Positions 25,604 through 33,868 of a DNA stretch of 64,000 nucleotides are shown piece after piece. The stretch is from Sinomonas terrae (GTDB taxonomy: Bacteria > Actinomycetota > Actinomycetes > Actinomycetales > Micrococcaceae): the NCBI RefSeq assembly GCF_022539255.1, contig NZ_JAKZBV010000001.1, positions 4,400,285-4,464,284 of the forward strand, given 5' to 3'. Numbering within the stretch: position 1 is the first letter of the stretch; each line of letters starts with the position of its first letter. Below the pieces are notes generated by a model that worked only from the letters and a program-made list of their open reading frames with translations, was not told the DNA's origin and did no database searches. The position numbers and the translations under genes are program-made.

Positions 25604-25620
25604 GGTGGGGTTCCTCTCGG

Positions 25621-26967
25621 TCAGACGAGTGCTGCCTCAGCAGTCTGCATCTCCGGCGGCGCCTTGCGGAAACCGCGCGTGATGGTGGCGAGCACGAGGA
25701 CCCCGACCACGAGCCATGAGAGGCCCAGGGTGAGCGCGTTCGAGTCGAGCTGTGAGAGCAGGTACGCGCAGACGATCGTCCCGACCCCCGGCACCAGCAG
25801 GTAGCTCACGCGATTGAGCCGGACACCGCGCTTGGTCTCGCGGAAGTAGTGGAAGATGACCGAGACGTTGACGAGGGTGAACGCCGTAAACGCACCGAAG
25901 TTGATGAACGAGGTCGACGTCGAGACGTCCAGGAACATGGCAATCAGCCCGACAGCGCCCGTGATGGCGATGTTGATGACCGGGGTGCGGAAGCGCGGGT
26001 TGAGGCGACCGAAGAGCTTCTTCGGCAGGACCGAATCACGCCCCATCGCGTACATGAGGCGGGACGCGCTCGCCTGGGCTGCGATTCCCGAGGCGAACTG
26101 GGCCACGACCATGCCCGCGAGGAACACCGCGGCGAAGAGGTTCCCACCGATCTGGACGGCGATCTCAGTCGCGGCCGAGTCGACGTTGGCGAAGTCGCCG
26201 CCCGGGTGCACGAGCTGTGCGGCGTAGGAGACGACGATGAAGATCCCGCCGCCGATGAGCGCGACGAGCATGATCGCGCGTGGCACGGTCTTCTGCGGCT
26301 CGAAGGTCTCCTCGGTGAGGGTGGTGACGGCGTCGAAGCCGAGGAAGGAGTACGCGGCGATCGCGGCGCCAGCGGTGATCGGCCCGAAGCCGGTGCCCGG
26401 ATTGGCGAATGGGGTCACGCTGAAGAGGCTCCCGGAGCCGTGCGGGCCCATGATCGAGCCGATGGAGAGCACGACGAACACGAGGATGACGAGCATCTGG
26501 AACGCCATGAGGAGGAAGTTGGCCTTGTCGGCGACCTTGATGCCGAGCACGTTGAGCGCCGTTGTGAGGACGATGTAGGAGATGATCCAGACCGGCATCG
26601 GGACGCTGGGGAACGCCGAGCCGAGGTATGAGGCGCCGATGAGCCAGATCACCATGGGAAGGAACATGTAGTCCAGGAGCATCGCCCAGCCCACGAGGAA
26701 GCCCACCCGGGAGTCGATCGACTTCCGCACGTACGTGTACGCGGATCCGGACACCGGGTGCGCCACGGACATGCGCCCGTAGCTGTGCGCCGTGAACAGC
26801 ATCGCGACGAGGGCCACGAGATAGGCCGAGGGGGTCGCCCCCGCCGTCGTCTGGGCGATGACGCCGAAGATGCCGAGGACGATGAGCGGCGCGAGATACG
26901 CGAGCCCGAAGAGGACGAGCGACGGGAGCCGCAGCGTCCGGGTGAGGGTTGCCGACGAATCGGTCAT
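25621..26967 (-). CDS. APC-family permease
   Basis: 448 aa; ATG at 26967 chosen because AGGAG lies 8 bp upstream and the protein then begins just before the first helix (LPSLVLFGLAYLAPLIVLG). About twelve hydrophobic helices; SFLGFDAVTTLTEETFEPQKTVP is the APC loop motif. Its ATG overlaps the upstream hydrolase stop (ATGA), so the genes are coupled. It probably imports the substrate of the flanking hydrolases. Confidence 0.87.
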   Translation of the reverse strand: MTDSSATLTRTLRLPSLVLFGLAYLAPLIVLGIFGVIAQTTAGATPSAYLVALVAMLFTAHSYGRMSVAHPVSGSAYTYVRKSIDSRVGFLVGWAMLLDYMFLPMVIWLIGASYLGSAFPSVPMPVWIISYIVLTTALNVLGIKVADKANFLLMAFQMLVILVFVVLSIGSIMGPHGSGSLFSVTPFANPGTGFGPITAGAAIAAYSFLGFDAVTTLTEETFEPQKTVPRAIMLVALIGGGIFIVVSYAAQLVHPGGDFANVDSAATEIAVQIGGNLFAAVFLAGMVVAQFASGIAAQASASRLMYAMGRDSVLPKKLFGRLNPRFRTPVINIAITGAVGLIAMFLDVSTSTSFINFGAFTAFTLVNVSVIFHYFRETKRGVRLNRVSYLLVPGVGTIVCAYLLSQLDSNALTLGLSWLVVGVLVLATITRGFRKAPPEMQTAEAALV

Positions 26968-27911
26968 GAAACGCTCCTGACTGTGGCGGGGACCACGTCT
27001 ACGTGGCCGGTGGTTGGCGATGAGCCGGTGGCTGGGGATGAGAAGGTCGAGGGCTGCCACGTCCGGGGGTCGATCCGGCCGCCGTAGACGGGAAGCTGGA
27101 TGGCGGGTTCGCCGGGCCGGAACTGAGACCACATGCGGTTGACGCCTGCGGTCCCGTGCGCGCGCACACGGTCGACGGCGGCCAGGTCGAGGTCCGCGGC
27201 GAGGAGCATCGGTTCCGCGTCGGGAGCCTCGGCGATGACGCCCCCTTCGGGGTCGACAATGAGGCTCTGACCCATCCCGGTGGGCCCGGCGCAGTTGACG
27301 CTCACCACGAAGACCTGATTGACGATCGCGTTCGCGCGGGCAAGCACGAGCTCTTGGGCGCGGTCCGCCGTCGTCGTCTTCACGACGTTGAGGATCACCT
27401 CGGCGCCCATCCACGAGAGCTGCCTCGTGGTCTCGGGGAACCACGCGTCGTAGCAGATGTTGAGGCCCACGCGGCCGATCCCGTCGAGGTCGAGGACGGC
27501 GAAGCGGTCGCCCGGCACGTACGGCTCGTGCGGACGCCAGGGGAAGATCTTGCGGTAGCTGCCCGCGAGCCTTCCCTCAGGCGAGAGGACGATCTGCGTG
27601 TTGAACAGCTCGCCGTGCTCGCCGAGTTCGCACACGCTCCCGGGCGCGAGCCATACGCCGAGCTCGGATGCGAGCGAGGCCAAGGCCTCGACCCGGGGTC
27701 CGTCCAGCGGCTCGGCGGCGCCCCGGAGGGCTTCCTCGCGCTGGAGGTCCGGATAGCCGTCGCCGAACAGGTGGAGCTCGGGGAAGGCGAGGAGCTTGGC
27801 CTCCGGGTGCCGCTCAAGCGCTCGGCGCGCTTCGTCGGCGAAGCCGTCGAGCGGTGCCCCGATGAGCTGCGGCGGCGCTTGGACGACCACAAGGGGAAGA
27901 TGACGTTGCAA
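26964..27911 (-). CDS. Nitrilase-superfamily carbon-nitrogen hydrolase
   Basis: 315 aa from TTG 27911 (GAGGT upstream); an ATG at 27965 would add 18 residues but overlaps the operator. The triad motifs are LLAFPELHLFGDGY (Glu), SYRKIFPWRPHEPYVPG (Lys) and GLNICYDAWFPETTR (Cys). The longer loops and the WRPHEPYVPGD segment separate it from the other two hydrolases, so a different substrate is likely. First gene of a three-gene operon divergent from a GntR regulator. Confidence 0.85.
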   Translation of the reverse strand: MQRHLPLVVVQAPPQLIGAPLDGFADEARRALERHPEAKLLAFPELHLFGDGYPDLQREEALRGAAEPLDGPRVEALASLASELGVWLAPGSVCELGEHGELFNTQIVLSPEGRLAGSYRKIFPWRPHEPYVPGDRFAVLDLDGIGRVGLNICYDAWFPETTRQLSWMGAEVILNVVKTTTADRAQELVLARANAIVNQVFVVSVNCAGPTGMGQSLIVDPEGGVIAEAPDAEPMLLAADLDLAAVDRVRAHGTAGVNRMWSQFRPGEPAIQLPVYGGRIDPRTWQPSTFSSPATGSSPTTGHVDVVPATVRSVS

Positions 27912-27944
27912 GGCGGACCTCGTCTTTCGGTGTGACGTCAGCCA

Positions 27945-27967
27945 TAATAGATCAAGCTGATCCATTA
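27945..27967. promoter_or_regulatory. Candidate GntR operator
   Basis: TAATAGATCA-AGC-TGATCCATTA: 10-bp inverted arms with a single mismatch in the 93-bp gap between the hydrolase and GntR starts. It is AT-rich and the right length for a FadR-subfamily dimer. Confidence 0.55.
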
Positions 27968-28004
27968 AAAGAAAGCCGGCCTCTTCGAGGAACAGGAGCC
28001 TGAA

Positions 28005-28718
28005 TTGACGCTCATCGACGACGCCTCGCTCACGGGCATCGAACGGCGTAGCGCGATCGACGCCGTGCGCATGAGGATCGGCGTCGCGATCCGGCTGGGA
28101 CTCCTCAAACCCGGCGAGCGGCTTCCAGACAAGGAGGAGGTAGCGCTCGGTCTTTCCGTGAGTCCCATGACCGCCCGCCGCGCGCTCGCCTCGCTAGCGG
28201 ACGACGGCGTCGTCGTCCGTCTTCGCGGACGTGGCGGAGGCACTTTTGTCGCCGAGGATCCCCCCGCGGAAGTCCTACGGGGCCTCACGATGCCGGCGTC
28301 CGAATTCTCACAGATCCATCGGCTGATCGACCGGCGGATGCTCTTCGAGACCTCCGTCGGGCACTTCGCCGCCCTCAATGCAAGCGAGGAGCAGCTCTGG
28401 GAGCTCGAAGCACTCACCGCGCGGATGGCGGCGACGAGTGGGTGGGCCGAGTACCACCAGGCCGACGCAGCCTTCCACGAGCTTGTGGGGCAGGCGTCGG
28501 GTCTGGGCGCCGCCGTCGAGGAGTACCAGCACTCGCTCGACGAGCTCTACGCCTTCTTCGTGCCCTACCCGATCGAGCAACTGCACGTCGCCAATCGCGA
28601 CCATGCCGCGCTCACTGAGGCGTTCCACGCCAAAGATGCCGTTGCCGCCGCAGCCGTCTCCCGCAAGCACGTCGAGACGCTCCACCGGACGATGGTGGTG
28701 GGGCTGCTGACGGAGTGA
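28005..28718 (+). CDS. GntR-family (FCD domain) transcriptional regulator
   Basis: 237 aa, TTG start with AGGAG 7 bp upstream. N-terminal winged HTH (about residues 15-80; DKEEVALGLSVSPMTARRALASL, then GRGGGTFV wing) and an all-helical FCD effector domain ending in HAALTEAFHAKDAVAAAAVSRKHVE, which contains the metal/ligand His pattern. Divergent from the two-hydrolase/permease operon, which it probably represses. Confidence 0.88.
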   Translation: MTLIDDASLTGIERRSAIDAVRMRIGVAIRLGLLKPGERLPDKEEVALGLSVSPMTARRALASLADDGVVVRLRGRGGGTFVAEDPPAEVLRGLTMPASEFSQIHRLIDRRMLFETSVGHFAALNASEEQLWELEALTARMAATSGWAEYHQADAAFHELVGQASGLGAAVEEYQHSLDELYAFFVPYPIEQLHVANRDHAALTEAFHAKDAVAAAAVSRKHVETLHRTMVVGLLTE

Positions 28719-28728
28719 AGGCGCCCGC

Positions 28729-30456
28729 TTACCCAAACGTGAACGAATAGAGCTCCAGACCTGGGCTGGCAGTCACCTCGAGGGTCCCCGTCTGCGTGCT
28801 CGGAGCGTCGAGCAGGAGATACGAGCGTGGGGTCCCAGATACGGTGATGGTCTTCTGCCCCGCCGGGCCGCGGACCGTGAGCGTCCCGCTCCCGCCGAGG
28901 ACAGCTTCGACCTTACGGGCGTGGAAATCCAACCGCACCCGGGACGGTGGCTGGGACGGGCCATTCGACGCGGGGGCCACGATGCGCTGCGTATCGAGCG
29001 CCCAGGGCCCGGCCAGGGCAAACGAGTCCGGCCGCTGCGCCTGGGGATAGGAGAAGTTGCCCGGCCCCGCCGAATAAGGCTGGGCACCCGCATAGTTCAC
29101 CTGCTTGGCGACGCCGAGGAACGTCTCCGGGGTGGTGCTTCCCGGAACGGGCGCGGTGTCCTTGCCCTCGACCGGCTGCGGGAGCGAGATGCCGGGCCGG
29201 GCCTGTGCGAGCAACTGCCGCACGAGGGATTCAGTGGTCTGGTAGCCCCCCTCGCCCTGCTGGATGTGCCGGACAGTGCCGTTGGCGTCGATGAGGTACT
29301 GAGCGGGCCAGAACCTGTTCCGGTACGCGGTCCACGTCCCGTACGAGTTGTCCATCGCAACGGGGTAGTCGATGCCGTGCTCGGCGATCCCCGCCTGAAC
29401 GTTGCCCTGCACCCGCTCGAATGCGTACTCGGGCGTGTGGATCCCGATCACCTCGAGCCCATCGGACTTGTACGTGTCGTTGAGCTGGACGATGTGCGGC
29501 AGTGAGCGCTGGCAGTTGATGCACGAGTACGCCCAGAAGTCGATCAGCACCACCTTCCCTCGCAGCTGGCTGAGGGTGAGCGGCTGCGAACCGAGCCATG
29601 CCGTGACGTCGTGGAGGGCCGGTGCTGGGCCGCAGTCCTGAAGGGCGGTCGCGTTCTGCGTGCATCGGTCGAGGCCGCGGTTCTCATCGGTCACGAGGCC
29701 GCCGAGGTCGAGGGGGTTGCCGGCCGAGGGGGCAAGGCGGTCCTGAAGCCCCGCAGTGTAATCGGGGATGAGGCGCTGGACGGCGGCCGGGAGGTCGAGG
29801 GCCAGCCCGGCGGCGAGCGCGATCATGAGTACGCCGGCGGTGATGCGGATGGCGCGCTGGCGGCGCCGGAATGACTTCAGCCGCTCTGCAAGCCCGCGGC
29901 CGGCGAGGGCGAAGAACAGCAGCGGGACCGAGACACCCAGTGCGAACGAGAGCGTCAGGGCGATCGTCTCCGGCCCGATCCTCCCCGTGGCCCCCGAGAC
30001 CGTGATGGCCGCCAGAACCGGCCCCGCGCACGGGACGAACACGGCCCCGAGGGCCAGCCCTAGGCCGAGGCCGCCTCGCCGCGCGTCGACTCTGCGCGCA
30101 GGAATCCAGGAGAAGGGCTTCTCGAGCAGCTCCTCGACGCGCGGAATCATGAGTCCAAGTCCAACGGCAGCGAGGACCCCGATCCCGGCCCACCGGAAGA
30201 AGTCCTGCGGGAGGCCGAGAAGTCCGAGTACAAGCGAGCCGAGCAGGGTGAACGCGCTGAAGCTCAGTACGAGTCCCGCGATCACTTGGTAGGGCCGCCA
30301 TCGCGAGGCCTTCCGGGCTGGAACGGACGACGGCGCCCCGGGGCGCGCGCTGTCGAGCCCACCGGAGACGAAGATCACCGGCAGAACCGGGAGGATGCAC
30401 GGCGAAATGCCGGTGATGAGGCCACCGAGGAAGCCGATGAGGATGTTCGCGCCCAT
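28729..30456 (-). CDS. dipZ: DipZ-type CcdA-thioredoxin fusion protein
   Basis: 575 aa. CcdA-like membrane domain with Cys20 (TGISPCILPVLPV) and Cys143 (FVPCAGPVL) in helices 1 and 4. An extracytoplasmic thioredoxin/TlpA-like domain carries Cys312-Ile-Asn-Cys315 (AYSCINCQRSLPH). A C-terminal beta-rich domain starts at about residue 430. Order and length match mycobacterial DipZ. It passes reducing power outward across the membrane. Its promoter-like -10 ends seven bases before the ATG, so its mRNA may be leaderless. Grouped with fasciclin, sigK and rskA. Confidence 0.9.
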   Translation of the reverse strand: MGANILIGFLGGLITGISPCILPVLPVIFVSGGLDSARPGAPSSVPARKASRWRPYQVIAGLVLSFSAFTLLGSLVLGLLGLPQDFFRWAGIGVLAAVGLGLMIPRVEELLEKPFSWIPARRVDARRGGLGLGLALGAVFVPCAGPVLAAITVSGATGRIGPETIALTLSFALGVSVPLLFFALAGRGLAERLKSFRRRQRAIRITAGVLMIALAAGLALDLPAAVQRLIPDYTAGLQDRLAPSAGNPLDLGGLVTDENRGLDRCTQNATALQDCGPAPALHDVTAWLGSQPLTLSQLRGKVVLIDFWAYSCINCQRSLPHIVQLNDTYKSDGLEVIGIHTPEYAFERVQGNVQAGIAEHGIDYPVAMDNSYGTWTAYRNRFWPAQYLIDANGTVRHIQQGEGGYQTTESLVRQLLAQARPGISLPQPVEGKDTAPVPGSTTPETFLGVAKQVNYAGAQPYSAGPGNFSYPQAQRPDSFALAGPWALDTQRIVAPASNGPSQPPSRVRLDFHARKVEAVLGGSGTLTVRGPAGQKTITVSGTPRSYLLLDAPSTQTGTLEVTASPGLELYSFTFG

Positions 30457-30462
30457 GCCCTC

Positions 30463-30528
30463 GGTTCGAAGTGCCTACCCGAACCGGATTGGCCGCATTC
30501 CAATCCGCTCCCGCACCTGCTCCGAACC
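30463..30528. promoter_or_regulatory. Divergent pair of SigK-type promoters
   Basis: Two opposed copies of CCAATCC-N16/17-CGAACC. Plus strand: CCAATCC 30500-30506 and CGAACC 30523-30528 (16-bp spacer), facing the fasciclin gene. Minus strand: CCAATCC 30492-30486 and CGAACC 30468-30463 (17-bp spacer), facing dipZ. The pattern resembles the mycobacterial SigK consensus as I recall it (CCATCC-N16/17-CCGAAT). The rest of the 127-bp gap has no other obvious signal. Confidence 0.65.
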
Positions 30529-30583
30529 TCATGTGCAACCCCGGCGGACCGGCGGGGGAATCCGATGAAACAGGAGTGAAGCC

Positions 30584-31264
30584 ATGAAGAGCATCCAGCG
30601 CACCTCGGCCGTCGTCGGCCTCGCCGCCCTCACGGCCCTTGGCCTTGCCGCGTGCGGGGGGTCGACGGCGGCGAGCGGGGGTTCGTCGTCGTCCGCAACC
30701 AGTTCGCCGAGCGCGATGAGCAGCCCGATGTCGCCCATGGCCTCCGCCTCGGCCTCGGCAGACCCAGCAGCCGGCCTGGTCGGGCCCGGCTGCGCCTCGT
30801 ACGCACAGTCGAACCCCAGCGGCCCCGCCTCGGTCCAGGGGATGGCGGCAGATCCGGTTGCCGTCGCTGCATCGAACAATCCGATGCTGACCACCCTCGT
30901 CTCGGCCGTCTCCGGCAAGCTCAACCCCAAGGTCAACCTCGTCGACACGCTCGACTCGAGCCAGTTCACGGTCTTCGCTCCCGTCGACTCCGCCTTCGCC
31001 AAGATCGACTCGAACACGCTCGGCAGCCTCAAGACAGACGACGCGACGCTTAAGAAGATCCTGACCTATCACGTCGTCGCGGGGCAGATCGAGCCGTCGT
31101 CGATCGATGGAGACCACACGACCGTCGAGGGCCAGAAGCTCACGGTCACCGGATCGGGCAACAGCCTCAAGGTCAACGGCGCCAACGTCATCTGCGGCGG
31201 CGTGCACACGGCCAACGCCACGGTGTACCTGATCGATTCGGTCCTCATGCCTCCGGCCAACTAA
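30584..31264 (+). CDS. Fasciclin (FAS1) domain lipoprotein, MPT83/MPT70-like
   Basis: 226 aa. Signal peptide with lipobox LAAC (Cys24), then a Ser/Ala/Met-rich linker to about residue 60 and one FAS1 domain. FAS1 motifs: NPMLTTLVSAVSGKLN, QFTVFAPVDSAFAKI and LTYHVVAGQI. It is a surface-anchored adhesion-type protein. CAGGAG lies 7 bp upstream of the ATG. In Mycobacterium tuberculosis the homologues mpt83/mpt70 flank dipZ and are SigK targets, the same set found here. Confidence 0.88.
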   Translation: MKSIQRTSAVVGLAALTALGLAACGGSTAASGGSSSSATSSPSAMSSPMSPMASASASADPAAGLVGPGCASYAQSNPSGPASVQGMAADPVAVAASNNPMLTTLVSAVSGKLNPKVNLVDTLDSSQFTVFAPVDSAFAKIDSNTLGSLKTDDATLKKILTYHVVAGQIEPSSIDGDHTTVEGQKLTVTGSGNSLKVNGANVICGGVHTANATVYLIDSVLMPPAN

Positions 31265-31353
31265 CCCCAGCCGTAGCGAAGCCCGCGCGAGCGCCGTCCG
31301 GCCCCGAACCGGGCGGCGCCTGCTCCCGTATCCGCCGAGCCTAGGGAGTCCCA

Positions 31354-31959
31354 GTGCCCAGACGTGAGACAGTTGTCTTCATGCCGGACCGAGACGCGGG
31401 CAGTGCCGCTGCCCCCGACATCGACGTGCTCATGGCCCGGGTCGCGGCGGGCGATCAGGAGGCCTTCGGGCGCCTCTACGACGCGCTGGCCCCGCTCGTG
31501 CATGGGCTCGTGCTGCGTGTCGTCCGGGACCCCGCCCAGAGCGAGGAAGTGACCCAGGAGGTCTTCCTCGAGGTCTGGCAGCAGGCCAAGCGCTTCGACG
31601 CCGACCGGGGCCGGGCCCGCGCCTGGATCACGGTCATGGCCCACCGCCGCGCCGTCGACCGGGTCCGCGCGGCCCAGGCCTCCGCGGACAGGGACCTCCG
31701 CGAGGGGGCCAAGGACTTCCGGGAGAGCTACGACGACGTGGAGCACCGCGTCGAGGTGGCCCTCGAGAGCGAACGGGTGCACAGGGCGCTCGAGTCCCTC
31801 ACCGAGGTCCAGCGCCAGGCGATCCGCCTGGCCTACTACGGCGGCTACACCTACGGCGAAGTGGCCGACGCCCTGGGGCTTCCCCTCGGCACCGTGAAGA
31901 CCAGAATCCGCGACGGCATGATCCGTCTCCGAGACGTGTTGGGAGTGAGCCATGGATGA
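31354..31959 (+). CDS. sigK: ECF RNA polymerase sigma factor SigK
   Basis: 201 aa, GTG start with GGGAG 5 bp upstream. Sigma region 2 (YDALAPLVHGLVLRVVRD; SEEVTQEVFLEVW) and region 4 (LTEVQRQAIRLAYYGGYTYGEVADAL, then GTVKTRIRDG). Its position directly before rskA, with overlapping ends, and next to dipZ and fasciclin identifies it as SigK. The protein has no cysteine, unlike the redox-sensitive M. tuberculosis SigK. No clear SigK-type promoter precedes it. Confidence 0.88.
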   Translation: MPRRETVVFMPDRDAGSAAAPDIDVLMARVAAGDQEAFGRLYDALAPLVHGLVLRVVRDPAQSEEVTQEVFLEVWQQAKRFDADRGRARAWITVMAHRRAVDRVRAAQASADRDLREGAKDFRESYDDVEHRVEVALESERVHRALESLTEVQRQAIRLAYYGGYTYGEVADALGLPLGTVKTRIRDGMIRLRDVLGVSHG

Positions 31960-32806
31960 CCAGCTGCACCTGCTGACCGGCGTCTACGCGCTCAACGCGC
32001 TCGACGGCGAGGAGCGGGGCCGCTTCGAGGACGGCCTCCCGTTCGGGCATCCGACGGCCCAGGAGGCACGCGAGCTGAGCGAGACCGCCGCGCTGCTCGC
32101 CGCAGGGACGACCCCGGTCGCCCCGCCGCCCGCGCTGAAGGAACGGCTCATGGCCCAGATCGCCCTCACGCCGCAGGCCGAGGTAGCGCCCGAACCCGTG
32201 CACGACGAGCCCGTGCAGGAAGAGCCCGTGCACGAAGAGGCACCCGGCCGCCTCGGGGAGGGCCGTCGTCGTGTCTTCCCGACGAGCGCACGGTCCTTCC
32301 CAACGAGCGCACGGTCCTTCCCGACGAGCGCACGGTGGCTCGCTGCTGCCGCCGCCGTGCTCCTCCTGGCCGCCGGCGGTGCCGGAGTGTGGGGGTTCCA
32401 GCAGCAGCAGGAGCGGGACCAGGCGGTCCAGGCCCTCGCCGCGGCCCAGGGCTCGCGCTCCGCCGTGATGGACAGGATCCTCTCCGCACCGGACGGGAAG
32501 GTCCAGGAGGTCGCCGCACCCGGGGGCGCGACCATGCTGATCGCGCACTCGAAAGACGCCGGGGTCGCCGGCGTGGTGACGATCGGGATGGCGCCTCCGC
32601 CCCAGGGCAAGGCCTACGAGCTCTGGCTCATCGACCCGGCCGGTGCCGCGAAGCCCGCAGGCCTCGTCAAGGCAGGAGACGGCTCGACCTGGAACGAGCT
32701 CTCCGGGGGCCTGGGCAACGCCGCCTACCTCGGCGTGACGGTCGAACCGGCCGGCGGATCGCCTCACCCCACGACCAAGCCGATCCTGCTCCAGAGCCTG
32801 GCCTGA
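31952..32806 (+). CDS. rskA: Anti-sigma-K factor RskA
   Basis: 284 aa, overlapping the sigK end by 8 bp. N-terminal cytoplasmic sigma-binding part (LLTGVYALNALDGEERGRFE), a linker with repeats (EPVHDE/EPVQEE and three copies of FPTSARS at 109-128), one transmembrane helix at about 129-149, and an extracellular RskA domain (ELWLIDPAGAAKPAGLV). It holds SigK inactive until cut within the membrane by regulated proteolysis. There are no cysteines, so no zinc site. Confidence 0.87.
   Translation: MDDQLHLLTGVYALNALDGEERGRFEDGLPFGHPTAQEARELSETAALLAAGTTPVAPPPALKERLMAQIALTPQAEVAPEPVHDEPVQEEPVHEEAPGRLGEGRRRVFPTSARSFPTSARSFPTSARWLAAAAAVLLLAAGGAGVWGFQQQQERDQAVQALAAAQGSRSAVMDRILSAPDGKVQEVAAPGGATMLIAHSKDAGVAGVVTIGMAPPPQGKAYELWLIDPAGAAKPAGLVKAGDGSTWNELSGGLGNAAYLGVTVEPAGGSPHPTTKPILLQSLA
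32276..32338 (+). repeat. In-frame 21-bp tandem repeat in rskA
   Basis: Three adjacent 21-bp units (32276-32296, 32297-32317, 32318-32338) differ by only a few bases and encode FPTSARS, FPTSARS and FPTSARW just before the transmembrane helix. They can expand without changing frame. Confidence 0.85.
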
Positions 32807-32816
32807 GGTCTTCGGA

Positions 32817-33131
32817 CTATTTGTCCTCGGACTCGTCCTGCCTCTCGTGGGCCTTGCCGTCTCCGTCTGCGTCGACCCCGCCGCTGTAGGGGGCCCTTCG
32901 AACGCTCGGCTTTTCATCGATGAGCTCGTTCACGGCATGGGAAATAAGGTCGCGCTGCAGTTCGGGAAGGACGAGCAGGCCGTTGAGATACGCGTCCACC
33001 TCGTACTCGCCCGCGTTTCCGGTGAGGCTGAAGTACCGCAGCCAGACCTGTCCAATCGTCAGCCCGGCTTCATCCATGGCCTGACGGGTAAGTCTCCACT
33101 GCCTCTCTACCTCATTGCTGCCGGTGTCCAT
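32817..33131 (-). CDS. Conserved hypothetical protein
   Basis: 104 aa, soluble, no recognisable domain name. The core reads QVWLRYFSLTGNAGEYEVDA, then LPELQRDLISHAVNEL, and the tail is acidic and charged. To my knowledge short proteins with this core occur across Arthrobacter relatives. Last gene of a three-gene minus-strand operon, 8 bp after the GAF-ANTAR gene, so it may share its stress or RNA-level regulation. Converges on rskA. Confidence 0.6.
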   Translation of the reverse strand: MDTGSNEVERQWRLTRQAMDEAGLTIGQVWLRYFSLTGNAGEYEVDAYLNGLLVLPELQRDLISHAVNELIDEKPSVRRAPYSGGVDADGDGKAHERQDESEDK

Positions 33132-33139
33132 CCTCGTCC

Positions 33140-33859
33140 TCAGAGAACAGAGCGCCCGGTGACAAGGTCCTGGGCGATATCTCGAAGGGCCCGCTGCTTG
33201 AGCCGTGAAAGGGACACGATCCGCAAGAGCGCGTCGTCGGGGCTGAGGCGCTCCCTCTCCATCAGAATCCCTGTTGCCATGTTAATCGCGTCGCGGTCGG
33301 AGACGGCCTCGGACATCGAAGCACTGGCCCGCTCCGCTGCATCCCTCGCCTGCACGTTGGCGAGCATCACCGCAGCCGGGCGCGCGAGCATCTCCAAGAT
33401 CCGAACGTCGCGATCAGTGAACGTCCCCGGCCTGTCCGAGTAGACCTTGAGGGCGCCGATCGGTGTTCCGCCCGTCGTCAATGGCGAGCTGAGCGCAGAG
33501 CGCAGCCCGAGAACCGAGACGGCCCGCGTCCACAGAGGCCACCGCGTCTCGGTCTCGATGTCCTCGATCACCTGGGTCCTGTCCTCGGCCCACGCACTCA
33601 GGCAGAGCCCCTGCCCTATCTCGTACTGCAGACGGTCCGCCTCCAACACCACCTCATCGGTGGCCCCAGTGCTGGTCTTGTGGCCGCGGGGATCGATAAG
33701 GGTCGCACCGGCGCCCGAGGCGTGCGGCATCGCCTCCTTTGCAGCTTGCGCAAGGGACTGGACAGCGTCCTCAGCGGACTCCCGGGTCAGCAGAAGATCC
33801 GCCAGCCGGGCGGTCAGCTCCGCAAGTTCCTGCGCGAGCGGAAGATCGGTCCTCGTCAT
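33140..33859 (-). CDS. GAF-ANTAR RNA-binding regulator
   Basis: 239 aa. GAF sensory domain (about residues 30-165; EIGQGLCLSAWAEDRTQVIED, SALSSPLTTGGTPIGALKVYS) followed by an ANTAR domain (SDRDAINMATGILMERERLSPDDALLRI, then LSRLKQRALRDIAQDLV). ANTAR dimers bind paired hexaloop RNA hairpins and prevent transcription termination. The signal is unknown. 9 bp downstream of a second GAF-ANTAR gene. Confidence 0.87.
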   Translation of the reverse strand: MTRTDLPLAQELAELTARLADLLLTRESAEDAVQSLAQAAKEAMPHASGAGATLIDPRGHKTSTGATDEVVLEADRLQYEIGQGLCLSAWAEDRTQVIEDIETETRWPLWTRAVSVLGLRSALSSPLTTGGTPIGALKVYSDRPGTFTDRDVRILEMLARPAAVMLANVQARDAAERASASMSEAVSDRDAINMATGILMERERLSPDDALLRIVSLSRLKQRALRDIAQDLVTGRSVL

Positions 33860-33868
33860 CGTTGCCCC

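Noticed and set aside
30457..30583. Riboswitch in the dipZ-fasciclin gap
   Set aside because: The bases are accounted for by two opposed promoters and a short leader; no known riboswitch core is present, and none was recognised elsewhere in the window.
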